Source: Saprospiraceae bacterium (GTDB lineage Bacteria > Bacteroidota > Bacteroidia > Chitinophagales > Saprospiraceae). From it: a stretch of 64,000 nt of DNA. The notes below the pieces were generated by a model that searched no databases, was not told the DNA's origin, and worked only from the letters and a program-made list of their open reading frames with translations. The translations under genes were made by a program, and so were the position numbers. Positions 19,897 through 29,228 of the stretch are shown here, piece by piece. The number at the start of each line of letters is the position of its first letter. Position 1 is the stretch's first letter. The stretch covers positions 1,054,001 to 1,118,000 of the forward strand of contig JADKAA010000024.1 in NCBI GenBank assembly GCA_016715465.1, read 5' to 3'.

Positions 19897-22800
19897 ATGC
19901 GCATTTACTTAAGGATAATTTTTTCTTTACTGTTATTACATTTTGGAACAAGCCGAGCCTTGGCACAGGCATTTCCTGAACCTGTACACATCAGGGAAGA
20001 CGCACCGGCTTACATGCAGATCCTCAACCGGCCGCTGCAAGAGGTCAATGTTAACGAGGCCATCAATGCCTACGACGTTTATTACCGCACCCATCCCTTT
20101 GATAAGAACGAATACACCCAATACTACAAACGTTATGTGAAATGGGCCAGACCTTATATGAAGTCTGATGGCAAATTATACATACCTACACTTGAAGAGG
20201 ATGCCGAATTTGAGAGGCAAGCCCTAAGTTACCGGAAAAGTACAGACCGCATGGCCAACTGGACCTTTGCAGGGCCAAACAAGACTTACGATACCAACGG
20301 CCTCACCAAAGTGACCTGGCAAACCAACCTCTATAGCATCGACATTGCTGCGTCCAATGCCAATGTACTTTTTGCGGGTGGAGAAGACGGGGGCATGTGG
20401 AAAACCACCGATAAAGGGCTCAACTGGACCCTTACCACGCGGGACATCAGTCACGGTGCCTTCAGCAGTATAAAGATCGACCCCACCATCGACCAGGTGG
20501 TCTATGCCGGAACTTCGGGAAAACTCATCAAATCGATAAACCAGGGCATCACCTGGGCCACGTCCTATACCGAGTCGGGCCTCACGGTCTATGAGATTTC
20601 GGTTTCATCAAACAACCCTTCCATCGTTTTAGCCGCAACCAACAAAGGCGTAATCAGGTCGGTCAACGGCGGGTCATCCTGGACCAAACTTTTTACATCA
20701 TTCACGTGGACCATAAAACCAAAGGAGGGCAGCGGTACTACTTTTTATGCCATCCGCGATGCGGGCAATTCTTCGGAATTCATCAAATCGACCGACAGCG
20801 GGGCTACCTGGACGGCATACAACACGGGCTGGTGGACCCCGGCCGCAGGTGAAGCCATGACCGGCGGCATCATCGCTACCTGTCCGACCAATGCTTCAAA
20901 GATCTACGCTTACCTCATTGGCAGTGGCACAAACTTGTACGGATATGCCGGAGTATGGGTAAGCAACGACGACGGGCTTACCTGGACGAATACTAATCCT
21001 ACGAATTTAATTGGACACAGCCCTACGGCTTACAGCATACCTTCTCATACCAACCTCATGGCCAACAATGGCATTACCGGCTTCAATCAGGGTTTTTACG
21101 ACATGGCCATCGTCGTGAATCCCCTCAATGAAAACCAGCTCATTGCCGGAGGTACTTCCTGGTTTAAAAGCATCGACGGAGGAGTTACCTGGACGACCCT
21201 GGGCGGTTATGTCTCGGGCCTTGCCTGGTCTCACCCCGACATCCAATGGCTTACCGCAAAGGGTTCCGACTTGTGGATCGCATCAGACGGCGGCATCAAC
21301 TATTCTACCAATTTTGGACAGACTATGGAAACAAGAATGGACGGGGTGTCGGGTTCCAACATGTGGGGCTTTGACTCGGGATGGAATGAAGACATCCTCG
21401 TAGGGGGCAGGTACCACAATGGCAACATGGGTTTTCATCAATCTTTTCCTCAGGGTTCGGTCTACCGGCTGGGTGGGGCAGAGTCGGCTACCGGATATGT
21501 AAATCCGGGCCCCGAGCGCAAAGTATATCACTCCGACATCGGAGGCAAGATCATCAAACCCGGCTTTGGCAATGGCGTCACCAATTTTGGGGTAGGGGCC
21601 TGGCCCAATGAATCCTATGCGTATTATGCCAATAGTGAAATGGTCTTTCATCCCTTTTATTACAATACGGTCTTCCTGGGCAAGGACAATAAGTTGCTGA
21701 AAAGCACCGACGGGGGTACTAATTTTGACACCTTATATTTTTTTCCAGGCACAGTTGACAACAAAGTGTACGACATCGAGATCTCGCGCAGCAATCCCCA
21801 GGTCATGTATTGTAGTCAATGGGACGGCACCGACGATGCCATTTGGCGCAGTGCCAACGGTGGTCTCAGCTGGGTAAAGGTCACTGCGCTGCCTTTGCCC
21901 AATAACAATGACCGGGTTAAATTGGCCCTGAGCAGCACCAATGAAAATATCCTGTGGGTGACCGTATCCTATGGCAGCGATGGCAAAAAAATATACAAAA
22001 CGGTAGATGGTGGTCAAAGCTGGATTAACCTCACCACTTCCCTGCTCAATGGCATTCGCATCTCCAACATCATGGCCCAGTACGGCACCGATGGGGGCAT
22101 TTATCTCGGCACCAACGCCGGCGTATTTTATCGAAACAACAGCCATGCCGACTGGCAGCCTTATAGCACCGGACTGCCGGTGAGTACAGAGACCAACCGG
22201 CTGAAACCCTTTTACAAAGACGGCAAGATCCGCAATGGCTGCTGGGGGTTTGGGGTATGGGAATCACCCCTTTTTGAGGCTTCGGCCATCGAAGCCCTGC
22301 CCATGACGGCGGCAGCGGTTCATCCCTGCAAACGCGATACGGTAAATTTTGATGACCTGTCGGTGGTCAACCATACCGGAGCAAGCTGGTCGTGGACCTT
22401 TCCCGGTGCCACCTGGGTGAGCAGCACTACGGTGAGAAATCCCAGGGTACTTTACAGCAATGAAGGAAGCTTCAATGTGTCCATGACCGTAATCAATGGC
22501 GCCAACAGCAGCAGCCGAACGGTCACCAACATGGTCACGGTGTCCGATGGTTGTAAACTCGATACGGTTCCCGGCAAGGCCTTGTACTGTTCCGGTTCCA
22601 ACAAACACGCCATCAATGCTTCCCTCAACCTGCCAGCAACAGACTCTTTCACGGTTACGGCATGGGTAAAGCCCAATGGCATACAAAGTGATTACAGCGC
22701 CATCTGGATGAATGAGACCGGCGACGCGGGAGGTTTTAATTTTAAAAATGGCAACAATAGCCTCGCCTACCACTGGCCGGGAGGGCAATGGTGGTGGAAC

Positions 22801-24123
22801 AGCGGACTCATCGTGACACCAAACGTGTGGAACTTTGTGGCGATGGTGGTAAAACCGACAGGCATTACCCTGTATTGCAATGAAAGCATCGCCACCCATA
22901 ACATAATGCTGACACCCCTCAACATCAACGGCTTCCGGATCGGCAATTACAAAGGCTGGGGCGACCGGAATGTAAACGGCTACATCGACGAAGTGGCGGT
23001 TTATAACCGGGTACTAAGTACAGTCGAGATCAGGGATTTGCGCCACCTGGTGAAACACCCGGAAAACGATTTGTCACTCGTGTCGTATTATCAGTTTAAT
23101 GAAAACACCGGCTATGTCGCTTTTGACAAAGCCAGAAACCACCACTGTACCCTTTACAATGGGGCTTCAAGGATCGTTTCCAGGATACCGGTAGGGGAGG
23201 GGGTTTCCGATCGGCTGACCCTAAATAGTGCAGGCCTGAAAAACTTCTCGGATTCCGGCGTTAAAATGTATTTTCCCAATTCCGCAACCTATCCCAACGG
23301 TGAGGTAGTGGTCACCCGCATCAATCAACTACCTGATACATTGCCACAGGGACTGGTAAATCCCACATGTTATTGGGTGGCCAACAATTATGGCACCAAT
23401 GCCGTTTTTACCGCACTCGATTCCATTCGATTCCATGCTCCCGGAAACACCAATTCGGGCTGTGACTCCTATACCTATAAGCTTAAGAAACGGCCCTCAA
23501 ACAGCGAAGGTCTCACCTGGACAGACCAGGATGAAGCAGATTTGCTTTTCAAACCCGATATAGTTTACAACGCGGGCAACGCCACTACATCCCTTGGGCA
23601 AATGATCATACAGCGAATGAATGACTACAACCGCGGCACAGAATACTGTAACGGCGAGGACGACGACTGCGACGGTTTGGTAGATGAAGACGCCTATCTC
23701 TATGTCACCAGTACGCAAAACAGTGGTTTGGGGTCGCTGCGCCAGCAACTCACCTGCCTGCAAAATGGAGATACCATCTTTTTTGCACCCAACCTGGATA
23801 CTATTCGCTTGACAGAGCCGTTGACCCTCGATAAACAAATGTGGTGGTGGGGCAATGGCATCAACAGCACCAGGATCAAAATGGATATGTCGCTACCGGC
23901 ATTTTCCAATGTGTCCCAAGGGATCTTATTTACTCCACAGGCAAACGCGACCTTGAAGGATCTGGCTTTGATACAGCGCTACAATACCCTGGTGGTCCCT
24001 TTCATAAAAAATGCGGGCATCCTGGAATTGAGGTCATGTCATGTGAAGGGTAATGTGGCTACCCGGTTGGTGAATCAGCCGGGAGGGCAATTGAAGACGG
24101 AAGGCAGTACGGAGATCCGGTGA
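19897..24123 (+). CDS. Giant secreted sortilin/BNR-propeller, PKD, LamG and MopE-motif protein
   Basis: The 1408-residue protein starts with a signal peptide ending near ALAQA. Residues about 120-800 form BNR/VPS10-like beta-propeller repeats (GGEDGGMWKTTDKGLNW, KSTDSGATW, KSTDGGTNF, KTVDGGQSW). A PKD domain follows near 828-880 (WSWTFPGATW), then a LamG/concanavalin-like domain near 898-1070 (FTVTAWVKPNG ... GYIDEVAVYNRVLS). A MopE-type metal-binding motif CNGEDDDCDGLVDED lies near 1247, followed by a beta-helix C-terminal module of about 145 residues. The C-terminus has no canonical type IX sorting domain; instead it ends in the same module type as the gene before it. Likely a cell-surface or secreted protein; the propeller class includes glycosidases, but no catalytic residues are assigned. 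Confidence 0.85.
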   Translation: MRIYLRIIFSLLLLHFGTSRALAQAFPEPVHIREDAPAYMQILNRPLQEVNVNEAINAYDVYYRTHPFDKNEYTQYYKRYVKWARPYMKSDGKLYIPTLEEDAEFERQALSYRKSTDRMANWTFAGPNKTYDTNGLTKVTWQTNLYSIDIAASNANVLFAGGEDGGMWKTTDKGLNWTLTTRDISHGAFSSIKIDPTIDQVVYAGTSGKLIKSINQGITWATSYTESGLTVYEISVSSNNPSIVLAATNKGVIRSVNGGSSWTKLFTSFTWTIKPKEGSGTTFYAIRDAGNSSEFIKSTDSGATWTAYNTGWWTPAAGEAMTGGIIATCPTNASKIYAYLIGSGTNLYGYAGVWVSNDDGLTWTNTNPTNLIGHSPTAYSIPSHTNLMANNGITGFNQGFYDMAIVVNPLNENQLIAGGTSWFKSIDGGVTWTTLGGYVSGLAWSHPDIQWLTAKGSDLWIASDGGINYSTNFGQTMETRMDGVSGSNMWGFDSGWNEDILVGGRYHNGNMGFHQSFPQGSVYRLGGAESATGYVNPGPERKVYHSDIGGKIIKPGFGNGVTNFGVGAWPNESYAYYANSEMVFHPFYYNTVFLGKDNKLLKSTDGGTNFDTLYFFPGTVDNKVYDIEISRSNPQVMYCSQWDGTDDAIWRSANGGLSWVKVTALPLPNNNDRVKLALSSTNENILWVTVSYGSDGKKIYKTVDGGQSWINLTTSLLNGIRISNIMAQYGTDGGIYLGTNAGVFYRNNSHADWQPYSTGLPVSTETNRLKPFYKDGKIRNGCWGFGVWESPLFEASAIEALPMTAAAVHPCKRDTVNFDDLSVVNHTGASWSWTFPGATWVSSTTVRNPRVLYSNEGSFNVSMTVINGANSSSRTVTNMVTVSDGCKLDTVPGKALYCSGSNKHAINASLNLPATDSFTVTAWVKPNGIQSDYSAIWMNETGDAGGFNFKNGNNSLAYHWPGGQWWWNSGLIVTPNVWNFVAMVVKPTGITLYCNESIATHNIMLTPLNINGFRIGNYKGWGDRNVNGYIDEVAVYNRVLSTVEIRDLRHLVKHPENDLSLVSYYQFNENTGYVAFDKARNHHCTLYNGASRIVSRIPVGEGVSDRLTLNSAGLKNFSDSGVKMYFPNSATYPNGEVVVTRINQLPDTLPQGLVNPTCYWVANNYGTNAVFTALDSIRFHAPGNTNSGCDSYTYKLKKRPSNSEGLTWTDQDEADLLFKPDIVYNAGNATTSLGQMIIQRMNDYNRGTEYCNGEDDDCDGLVDEDAYLYVTSTQNSGLGSLRQQLTCLQNGDTIFFAPNLDTIRLTEPLTLDKQMWWWGNGINSTRIKMDMSLPAFSNVSQGILFTPQANATLKDLALIQRYNTLVVPFIKNAGILELRSCHVKGNVATRLVNQPGGQLKTEGSTEIR

Positions 24124-24203
24124 TGATCAGAAATCTTTTGGAAGGGCAATTGTTGTAGAAGATGGATTTATCCATCTTCCGTGGTCTGATAAATTAGATC
24201 AAC

Positions 24204-24562
24204 GCTACCAAACCTTATTCTGAAAAATCCAAATAGACCCACCACAATTTCCCATATATTTGGAAATTGCATTGATTTTCAGCGATTAATATCAAAAATA
24301 TGACTGCACTTGTCGGGCCGCATTTCCTTTTTTAAATTTATAGTGCTATTAAAGTACTGGTTATGAATAACGTGGACGCAACTTTAAGGGTAGATTTGGT
24401 CTTTGCTACAGGTAATGCATTGGAACCGTTTATGAACAGCTAATATGGTTTATTTAGAATTGGCGTAACCGGTTTCATACGGTTAATTTTATTGATTATC
24501 AATTTATTAATATATTAATTTGCTTTTGGGTTTAAAGGGGAGTTGCGTGTATATACTCGTTA
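24204..24562. repeat. Non-coding dispersed repeat, copy 1
   Basis: About 360 bp without coding potential, alignable by eye to copies at 45298-45622 and 52073-52452. Shared blocks include CTGAAAAATCCAAATAGACC-like, GATTAATATCAAAAATATGACTG, CCTTTTTTAAATTT, AAAGTACTGGTTATGA, GTGGACGCAA, and an end of the form GCGTGTATATACTCGTTA. It directly precedes the AT-rich island that starts with the hairpin at 24778. Confidence 0.7.
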
Positions 24563-24777
24563 TAAGCAAGCCTAAAAAACGACTGTGCAACCTTCACGCG
24601 GACACCAAAACGACCAAACTTTTGACTTCTATACCAACTTTAGGGCGACAAAAACTCGGTTGACAATTTCGCTGTAACTCGACACCGACCATACCAGTTT
24701 GCCGACACTAAAGCCAACGCAAGGTTTTAAAAATTTTCCTACCGCACATTTAAAAAAATAATTTTAGCCTGCCCACT

Positions 24778-24841
24778 TTGGCATATCTGGGGTTTGCCCC
24801 CTCACACAACCCGACACACAGGCAAACCCCAAAAGAGCCAA
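24778..24841. repeat. Bipartite inverted repeat of unknown function
   Basis: The outer arms TTGGC (24778-24782) and GCCAA (24837-24841) and the inner arms TGGGGTTTGCC (24788-24798) and GGCAAACCCCA (24821-24831) are perfect. They are separated by symmetrical 5-nt spacers, and the loop is 22 nt. This is too structured to be chance and there is no U-tract, so it is not a simple terminator. Confidence 0.65.
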
Positions 24842-24896
24842 TTACCCACCGCACCAAGATGATTTTCGTCACATTTTAAAGTTTTCTCAAAAAAAC

Positions 24897-24943
24897 TTGC
24901 AAGTGTAAACAAAATAGACCTATCTTTGTGAGCGAATATTCAC
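24897..24943 (+). promoter_or_regulatory. Promoter of the TetR/Dps island with overlapping operator candidate
   Basis: TTG (24897-24899), 21 bases, then TATCTTTG (24921-24928) form a Bacteroidota promoter. Starting on its last base is GTGAGCGAATATTCAC (24928-24943), with GTGA/TCAC ends and a perfect GAATATTC core. It covers the presumed transcription start, as a repressor site would. A 15/16 copy lies at 28388-28403. Confidence 0.65.
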
Positions 24944-24965
24944 TTACTTAAAAAATATAAACAAG

Positions 24966-25376
24966 ATGTACGGTAAAAACAACATCGCAATTGGCTTCCT
25001 AACAATGGGGCTTTTTATGGCTTACGGCTTTCTGTTAATTTACCTGCGTGACTTCGCTCCAGGTAAAGAAGAATGGGTAAACTCATACAGCATAGGAAAG
25101 CATTTTGAAAGCAGACTGGCTCATGTTCACGGGAACTTGTTCGCCTTTCTAAACATCCTAATTGGTTATTTGCTTCTACATTTCAGAGACAAATTACAAA
25201 ACGTGAAAGCTATTTCTTGGTTGGCACTTACAGGCTTATTAATGCCAATAGGAATATTAACAGAAGTGTATTTTGGCTTACCTCCTGCTTTAGTATTGAT
25301 TGGTGCAATTGCAATGACCGCATCTGTAATTTGGTTAGGAGTTGCGTTTTTAAAAATGAAATCTATCACTCAATAA
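24966..25376 (+). CDS. Small four-helix membrane protein, unknown
   Basis: A 136-residue hydrophobic protein with about four membrane helices (IAIGFLTMGLFMAYGFLLIYL; LFAFLNILIGYLLLHF; LALTGLLMPIGILTEVYF; LVLIGAIAMTASVIWLGVAFL). The motif HVHGN between helices 1 and 2 could bind metal or haem, which is inference only. I do not recognise a named family. It is the first gene after the TATCTTTG promoter and is followed 23 bases later by dps in the same direction, so it is probably co-transcribed with the island. Confidence 0.7.
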   Translation: MYGKNNIAIGFLTMGLFMAYGFLLIYLRDFAPGKEEWVNSYSIGKHFESRLAHVHGNLFAFLNILIGYLLLHFRDKLQNVKAISWLALTGLLMPIGILTEVYFGLPPALVLIGAIAMTASVIWLGVAFLKMKSITQ

Positions 25377-25399
25377 TTAATAAACTTAAAATACATAAA

Positions 25400-25882
25400 A
25401 TGAAAAATTTAAATTCAATTGGTTTACACCGAGACAAAGCCGAAGAATTGGCAAAAAAATTAAACGAGTTACTCGCAAACTATTCTATATTTTATCAAAA
25501 CACAAGAGGATTTCACTGGAATATTAAAGGTGAAAAGTTTTTTGAATTGCATTTAAAATTTGAAGAACTCTACAATGATTTGTTGCTAAAAATTGATGAA
25601 GTAGCAGAACGCATATTAACATTGGGACACACACCCGAGCATAGCTATTCTCAATACGCTAAAACATCGACCATAAAAGAAAGCAAAAAAGTTTCGGATG
25701 GATTGATTGCAGTAGAACAAATTTTGGAAGGATTTAAAACAACTATCGTTATGCAAAGAGAAATTCTGGCATTAGCTTCTGATGCAAATGATGAGGGAAC
25801 AAACGCTTTAATGAGTGATTATATCCGCTTTCAGGAAAAACAAGTATGGATGTATTCTTCATTTTTAACAAATAGTAAATAA
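25400..25882 (+). CDS. dps: Dps/ferritin-like DNA-protection protein
   Basis: A 160-residue Dps protein: LNELLANYSIFYQNTRGFHWNIKG contains the conserved W/H ferroxidase segment, FFELHLKFEELYNDLLLKIDEVAERIL carries the second ligand set, and HTPEHSYSQYAK follows as in Bacteroidota Dps. It oxidises ferrous iron with hydrogen peroxide in a 12-mer shell and protects DNA. I start it at the ATG at 25400; the frame is open upstream but overlaps the previous gene. It is the second gene in an AT-rich operon that includes its probable regulator (TetR at 26634). Confidence 0.93.
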   Translation: MKNLNSIGLHRDKAEELAKKLNELLANYSIFYQNTRGFHWNIKGEKFFELHLKFEELYNDLLLKIDEVAERILTLGHTPEHSYSQYAKTSTIKESKKVSDGLIAVEQILEGFKTTIVMQREILALASDANDEGTNALMSDYIRFQEKQVWMYSSFLTNSK

Positions 25883-25889
25883 TAAGACA

Positions 25890-26621
25890 ATGGAAACAAA
25901 TAACAAAAACTTAGAAACCTTAATTAAGTTGAGACATTTATCAGAAGGTTTAAATTCAAATTGGGAAGCGTTAAACACGGCAAAAGTTAAAGTAGCTCAT
26001 TTGCTTGATGAGGCAAACAACATTGTAAAAATGTTTGGAAGTGATTTAGGCAAAAGCAAATTTCAGGAAGATGTAAATTCAATTGCTTCATTGAGAGATA
26101 AAATTGAATCTCAATTAGCCTATTTCAAAAATAAGATTGAAAGCCAATCTAGTAGTGATAGTTCGGAGATTTATAAAGATTTTCTGTCGAATACGGAATC
26201 CATTTCTTCTTTATTTACAAAAATTGGCAAGTACCCCGATGACTACTTTTCAGAGATGAACAGTGCGGATTGGTTTGGAGTATGGGCTGTCATTCAGTCT
26301 AATATCTATACTGTTCAGGGCATCGGTCATTCTGCATTCATTCAGTTGCAGATGTTTGAAAAATTTAACAAACAAGAGATAGACGACCTTACAAAGGAGA
26401 TTACTAAATACATTCCGAAATCATACCATATTGAAGATGCTATTCAATATAAGCAAGAGTATATGAATGCTTTAGAGCAAATGGAAGAAGAAGCAAATAA
26501 AAAGGATAATCTTTGGGATCGTTTTTTAAATTTAATAGCAGGTAATATACCATTCAAGCAAACTCCACAGGAACGTGTAATGATGATGCGATGGGTAAAT
26601 GGCGAGAAAGGCGAACTTTAA
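25890..26621 (+). CDS. Unrecognised 243-residue helical protein
   Basis: I do not recognise this protein. It is soluble and mostly helical by composition (long Leu/Lys/Glu stretches such as SIASLRDKIESQLAYFKNKI), with a central aromatic block YPDDYFSEMNSADWFGVWAV and a C-terminal segment FKQTPQERVMMMRWVNG. Translation probably reinitiates 7 bases after dps and the next gene (TetR) follows after 12 bases, so the four genes look like one transcript. Confidence 0.7.
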   Translation: METNNKNLETLIKLRHLSEGLNSNWEALNTAKVKVAHLLDEANNIVKMFGSDLGKSKFQEDVNSIASLRDKIESQLAYFKNKIESQSSSDSSEIYKDFLSNTESISSLFTKIGKYPDDYFSEMNSADWFGVWAVIQSNIYTVQGIGHSAFIQLQMFEKFNKQEIDDLTKEITKYIPKSYHIEDAIQYKQEYMNALEQMEEEANKKDNLWDRFLNLIAGNIPFKQTPQERVMMMRWVNGEKGEL

Positions 26622-26633
26622 AAAGGCGAACTT

Positions 26634-27230
26634 ATGATGACAACAGAAACAATCTCAGACAGACAACTCGAAATAATCGAAGCGGCAGGAAAAATATTGA
26701 CCAAATCAGGTATAAGTGGATTGACCATAAAAAACTTGGCTAAGGAAATGAAATTTTCTGAAAGTGCCATTTACAGGCATTTTACAAGCAAGGAAGAAAT
26801 CATTATTGTCTTACTTGAATATCTTGCTCAAAGTATGGATGAACGCTATACCAATGCAATTTCAAGTGAACAATCGCCCGAAGAAAAATTTACAACGCTG
26901 TTTCAAAATCAATTTTCATTTTTTAAAAAGCATCCGCATTTTGTAGTGGCAGTTTTTTCTGACGGATTAATGGAAGAAAGCCAACGCATCAACGAAACCA
27001 TACTGAAAATAATGGCTGTAAAAATGAAACATTTGATGCCTATTATTTTGGAAGGACAACAAAAGAAGGTATTCACAAATTCAATAATATCCGATGAATT
27101 GATACATATCGTGATGGGAACTTTTCGATTGCAAATGTTTAAATGGCGGCTTGCCAATTTTCAATTTGACATAAACAGAAACGGAGATGATATGATACAA
27201 GCATTATTAACACTTATAAAATCCAAATGA
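26634..27230 (+). CDS. TetR/AcrR family repressor
   Basis: The N-terminal TetR helix-turn-helix is clear: RQLEIIEAAGKILTKSGISG, LTIKNLAKEMKFSESAIYRHF, then TSKEEIIIVLLEYL. The C-terminal ligand domain (about residues 60-198) is not assignable to a ligand. Within the island it lies between the dps block and two small genes, overlapping the next gene by the ATGA. The near-palindrome GTGAGCGAATATTCAC at the island promoter and at the start of the TolC gene is the best operator candidate, consistent with autorepression and with control of efflux. Confidence 0.9.
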   Translation: MMTTETISDRQLEIIEAAGKILTKSGISGLTIKNLAKEMKFSESAIYRHFTSKEEIIIVLLEYLAQSMDERYTNAISSEQSPEEKFTTLFQNQFSFFKKHPHFVVAVFSDGLMEESQRINETILKIMAVKMKHLMPIILEGQQKKVFTNSIISDELIHIVMGTFRLQMFKWRLANFQFDINRNGDDMIQALLTLIKSK

Positions 27231-27631
27231 AAAAGTATATCCTCTATACATCAGCAGTAATTCTAACAGCCTTTGGCTTGCTTACTCTTTTCCTAAGCAC
27301 ATCAGTGATATTTGATTTGTTTGGCATCAGAGCCAAAGAAGGCAATTATGTTCTGTTTGTGGTTTGGTCAAATTTCATCAGTAGCATTCTATATCTTTTT
27401 GCAGCTTATGGGTTTGCTAAAAGCAAAAAATGGACGACTACACTCTTAGGAATTTCAACAATTATACTAATCGCTGCATTTATCGGACTTAAAATACACG
27501 CTAATTCGGGCGGTATTTATGAAACAAAAACCATCGGTGCAATGATTTTCAGAATTGGGGTAACGCTTGTATTTGCAATCATTGCATTTTTCACTATCAA
27601 TAAACAATTAAATAAAAATCATAATGAATAA
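27227..27631 (+). CDS. Small four-helix membrane protein, unknown
   Basis: 134 residues with four predicted membrane helices (YILYTSAVILTAFGLLTLFL; YVLFVVWSNFISSILYLFAAYGF; TLLGISTIILIAAFIGL; FRIGVTLVFAIIAFFTI). Its start overlaps the TetR stop (ATGA) and its end overlaps the next start by 8 bases, so translational coupling is likely. Not recognised beyond this. Confidence 0.72.
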   Translation: MKKYILYTSAVILTAFGLLTLFLSTSVIFDLFGIRAKEGNYVLFVVWSNFISSILYLFAAYGFAKSKKWTTTLLGISTIILIAAFIGLKIHANSGGIYETKTIGAMIFRIGVTLVFAIIAFFTINKQLNKNHNE

Positions 27632-28081
27632 ATTAATCTTAACATTTGCCGTTGGTAGCTTATTGCTATACAGTTGTGGCAATTCCACAAACGAAAAATC
27701 AAATAATCAAGCTGATGTAATCGAACACAATGAACATTATCACGATGATGAAAGTGAAGCCCTTAAACTCAATAGTGGTGAAAAATGGGTTGTGAATGAA
27801 GAAATGAAACCGTTTATCCTTGAAGCAGAAGGAATTTTAAATCAATATATTGAAAGCCAATTCCAAGATTTTCAAACTTTGGCTGCTCAACTCAAAAAAA
27901 AAATAATGGGCTAATAAAAAGTTGCACAATGAAAGGTGAAAGTCACGATGAATTGCATAAGTGGTTATACCCACACATTGAATTAATCGAATCTTTGTCA
28001 AAGGCAGAATCTACAGAGCAAGCAAACAAGTTTATCACAGATATTCAAGCATCTTTTTCAATATACAATCAATACTTCTAA
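27624..28081 (+). CDS. Lipoprotein with a frameshift in a ten-A run
   Basis: The first part has a signal and lipobox (LILTFAVGSLLLYSCGNS) followed by a His-rich stretch EHNEHYHDDE that could bind metal. The frame stops at 27914, but one extra A in the run 27894-27903 restores reading through GESHDELHKWLYPHIELIES to a TAA at 28079-28081, giving about 152 residues. The restored stop overlaps the cupin start as TAATG, the coupling expected in this operon, which supports the repair. Function unknown; possibly periplasmic metal handling. Confidence 0.68.
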
Positions 28082-28368
28082 TGAACATAAAAGAATTACA
28101 CACACAAGAAAAACCAGTTTCAGCAACTTCTCTTTTCAAAAGTGAACTCGGCAACGCAACAGCTATTCAAATTTTGAAAGGCGAGAAATTAAAAGAGCAT
28201 ATCACCAAAACTCCAGCGCTTTTGATTTGTATGGAAGGAGAAGTGATTTTTGAAAATGAAAAAGGAATAAAAGAAACACTATTATCGGGCGACTTTGTAA
28301 ACATTGAACCAAGGGTAAAACATTGGGTTTTAGGAACAATTGAAAGTCAATTAATACTCATTAAGTAA
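28081..28368 (+). CDS. Small cupin-domain protein
   Basis: 95 residues with a single cupin barrel: GEKLKEHITKTPALLICMEGEVIFENEKG is the first cupin motif (His and Glu metal ligands), and LLSGDFVNIEPRVKHWVLG the second (His ligand). Single-domain cupins of this size bind metals or small molecules. Start overlaps the repaired upstream stop; the truncated TolC gene follows 14 bases later. Confidence 0.82.
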   Translation: MNIKELHTQEKPVSATSLFKSELGNATAIQILKGEKLKEHITKTPALLICMEGEVIFENEKGIKETLLSGDFVNIEPRVKHWVLGTIESQLILIK

Positions 28369-28382
28369 AAAAATTTTGACCA

Positions 28383-29228
28383 ATGAAGTTAGCGAATATT
28401 CACAAACACTATGTTGCTCTATTATTGATAATAGGAGGCTTTCAATCTGCACAAGCACAAACCTGGACTTTACAACAGTGCATTGACACCGCACAGGTCC
28501 ATAACAAAAACCTGCAGATGAGCAGAAACAATATCGCTATGGGCGAACAAAGAGAAAAAGAAGCCAAAGCCAATTTAATTCCGAAAGTAACTGCCAATGC
28601 CGATTACAAGTATTTTGCAAACCTGCCCTACCAACTATTACCTCTAAATGCTTTAAATCCAGCAGCACCCTTGGGACAGTTTAGAGCAGCACAATTTGGC
28701 GTTCCACACAACATTAACCCAAACTTACAACTCACAATGCCATTATATACTCCACAAGTTTATGGAGCCATACAAACTACTAAAATTGTTTCGGAATTGA
28801 CAGACTTGCATTATCAAAAAACCGAAGAACAAATCTATTTTGAAATTTCCAATTTATATTTCAATGCCCAAATCATGCATCATCAATTGGCATTTATTGA
28901 CAGTAATCTGATTAATGCAGAAAGGCTACTTAAAAATATGCAATTACTCAATGAACAATTGCTTGCCAAAGGAACAGATGTTAGCAAGGTAAAATTGCAA
29001 GTATCGCAATTAACCACCCAAAAGGAAACCATCAAAATCAAATACGAGCAGGTACTAAATGCGTTGAAATTTGCTATGGGTATTTCTATTGAACAAAATC
29101 TGCAAATTGAACCAAACATTCAATATCAAAACACAAATGAATACACTCCTGCTTCGTATCCTTCCGACCAACCACGTATTTCGTTAAATAGATCGGTTTC
29201 ATATCTTGCCAAAAATAATACAATGTAG
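28383..29228 (+). pseudogene. TolC-like outer-membrane efflux protein, 3' truncated
   Basis: The first about 255 residues are a good TolC/OEP protein: signal peptide ending SAQAQ, TWTLQQCIDTAQVHNKNLQMS, the helical barrel segments, and LLAKGTDVSKVKLQVSQL. The family is normally 420-480 residues with two OEP repeats; this frame stops after 281 residues and the second half is missing. The last 12 codons look foreign, and the sequence continues in the same frame into a toxin-like protein, so a deletion joined two genes here. The periplasmic adaptor and RND pump genes that usually follow are absent. Probably non-functional. Confidence 0.78.
28388..28403. promoter_or_regulatory. Second copy of the candidate TetR operator
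   Basis: GTTAGCGAATATTCAC matches 15 of 16 bases of the site at 24928-24943. It lies in codons 2-7 of the TolC-like gene, just downstream of the cupin gene. Confidence 0.5.
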
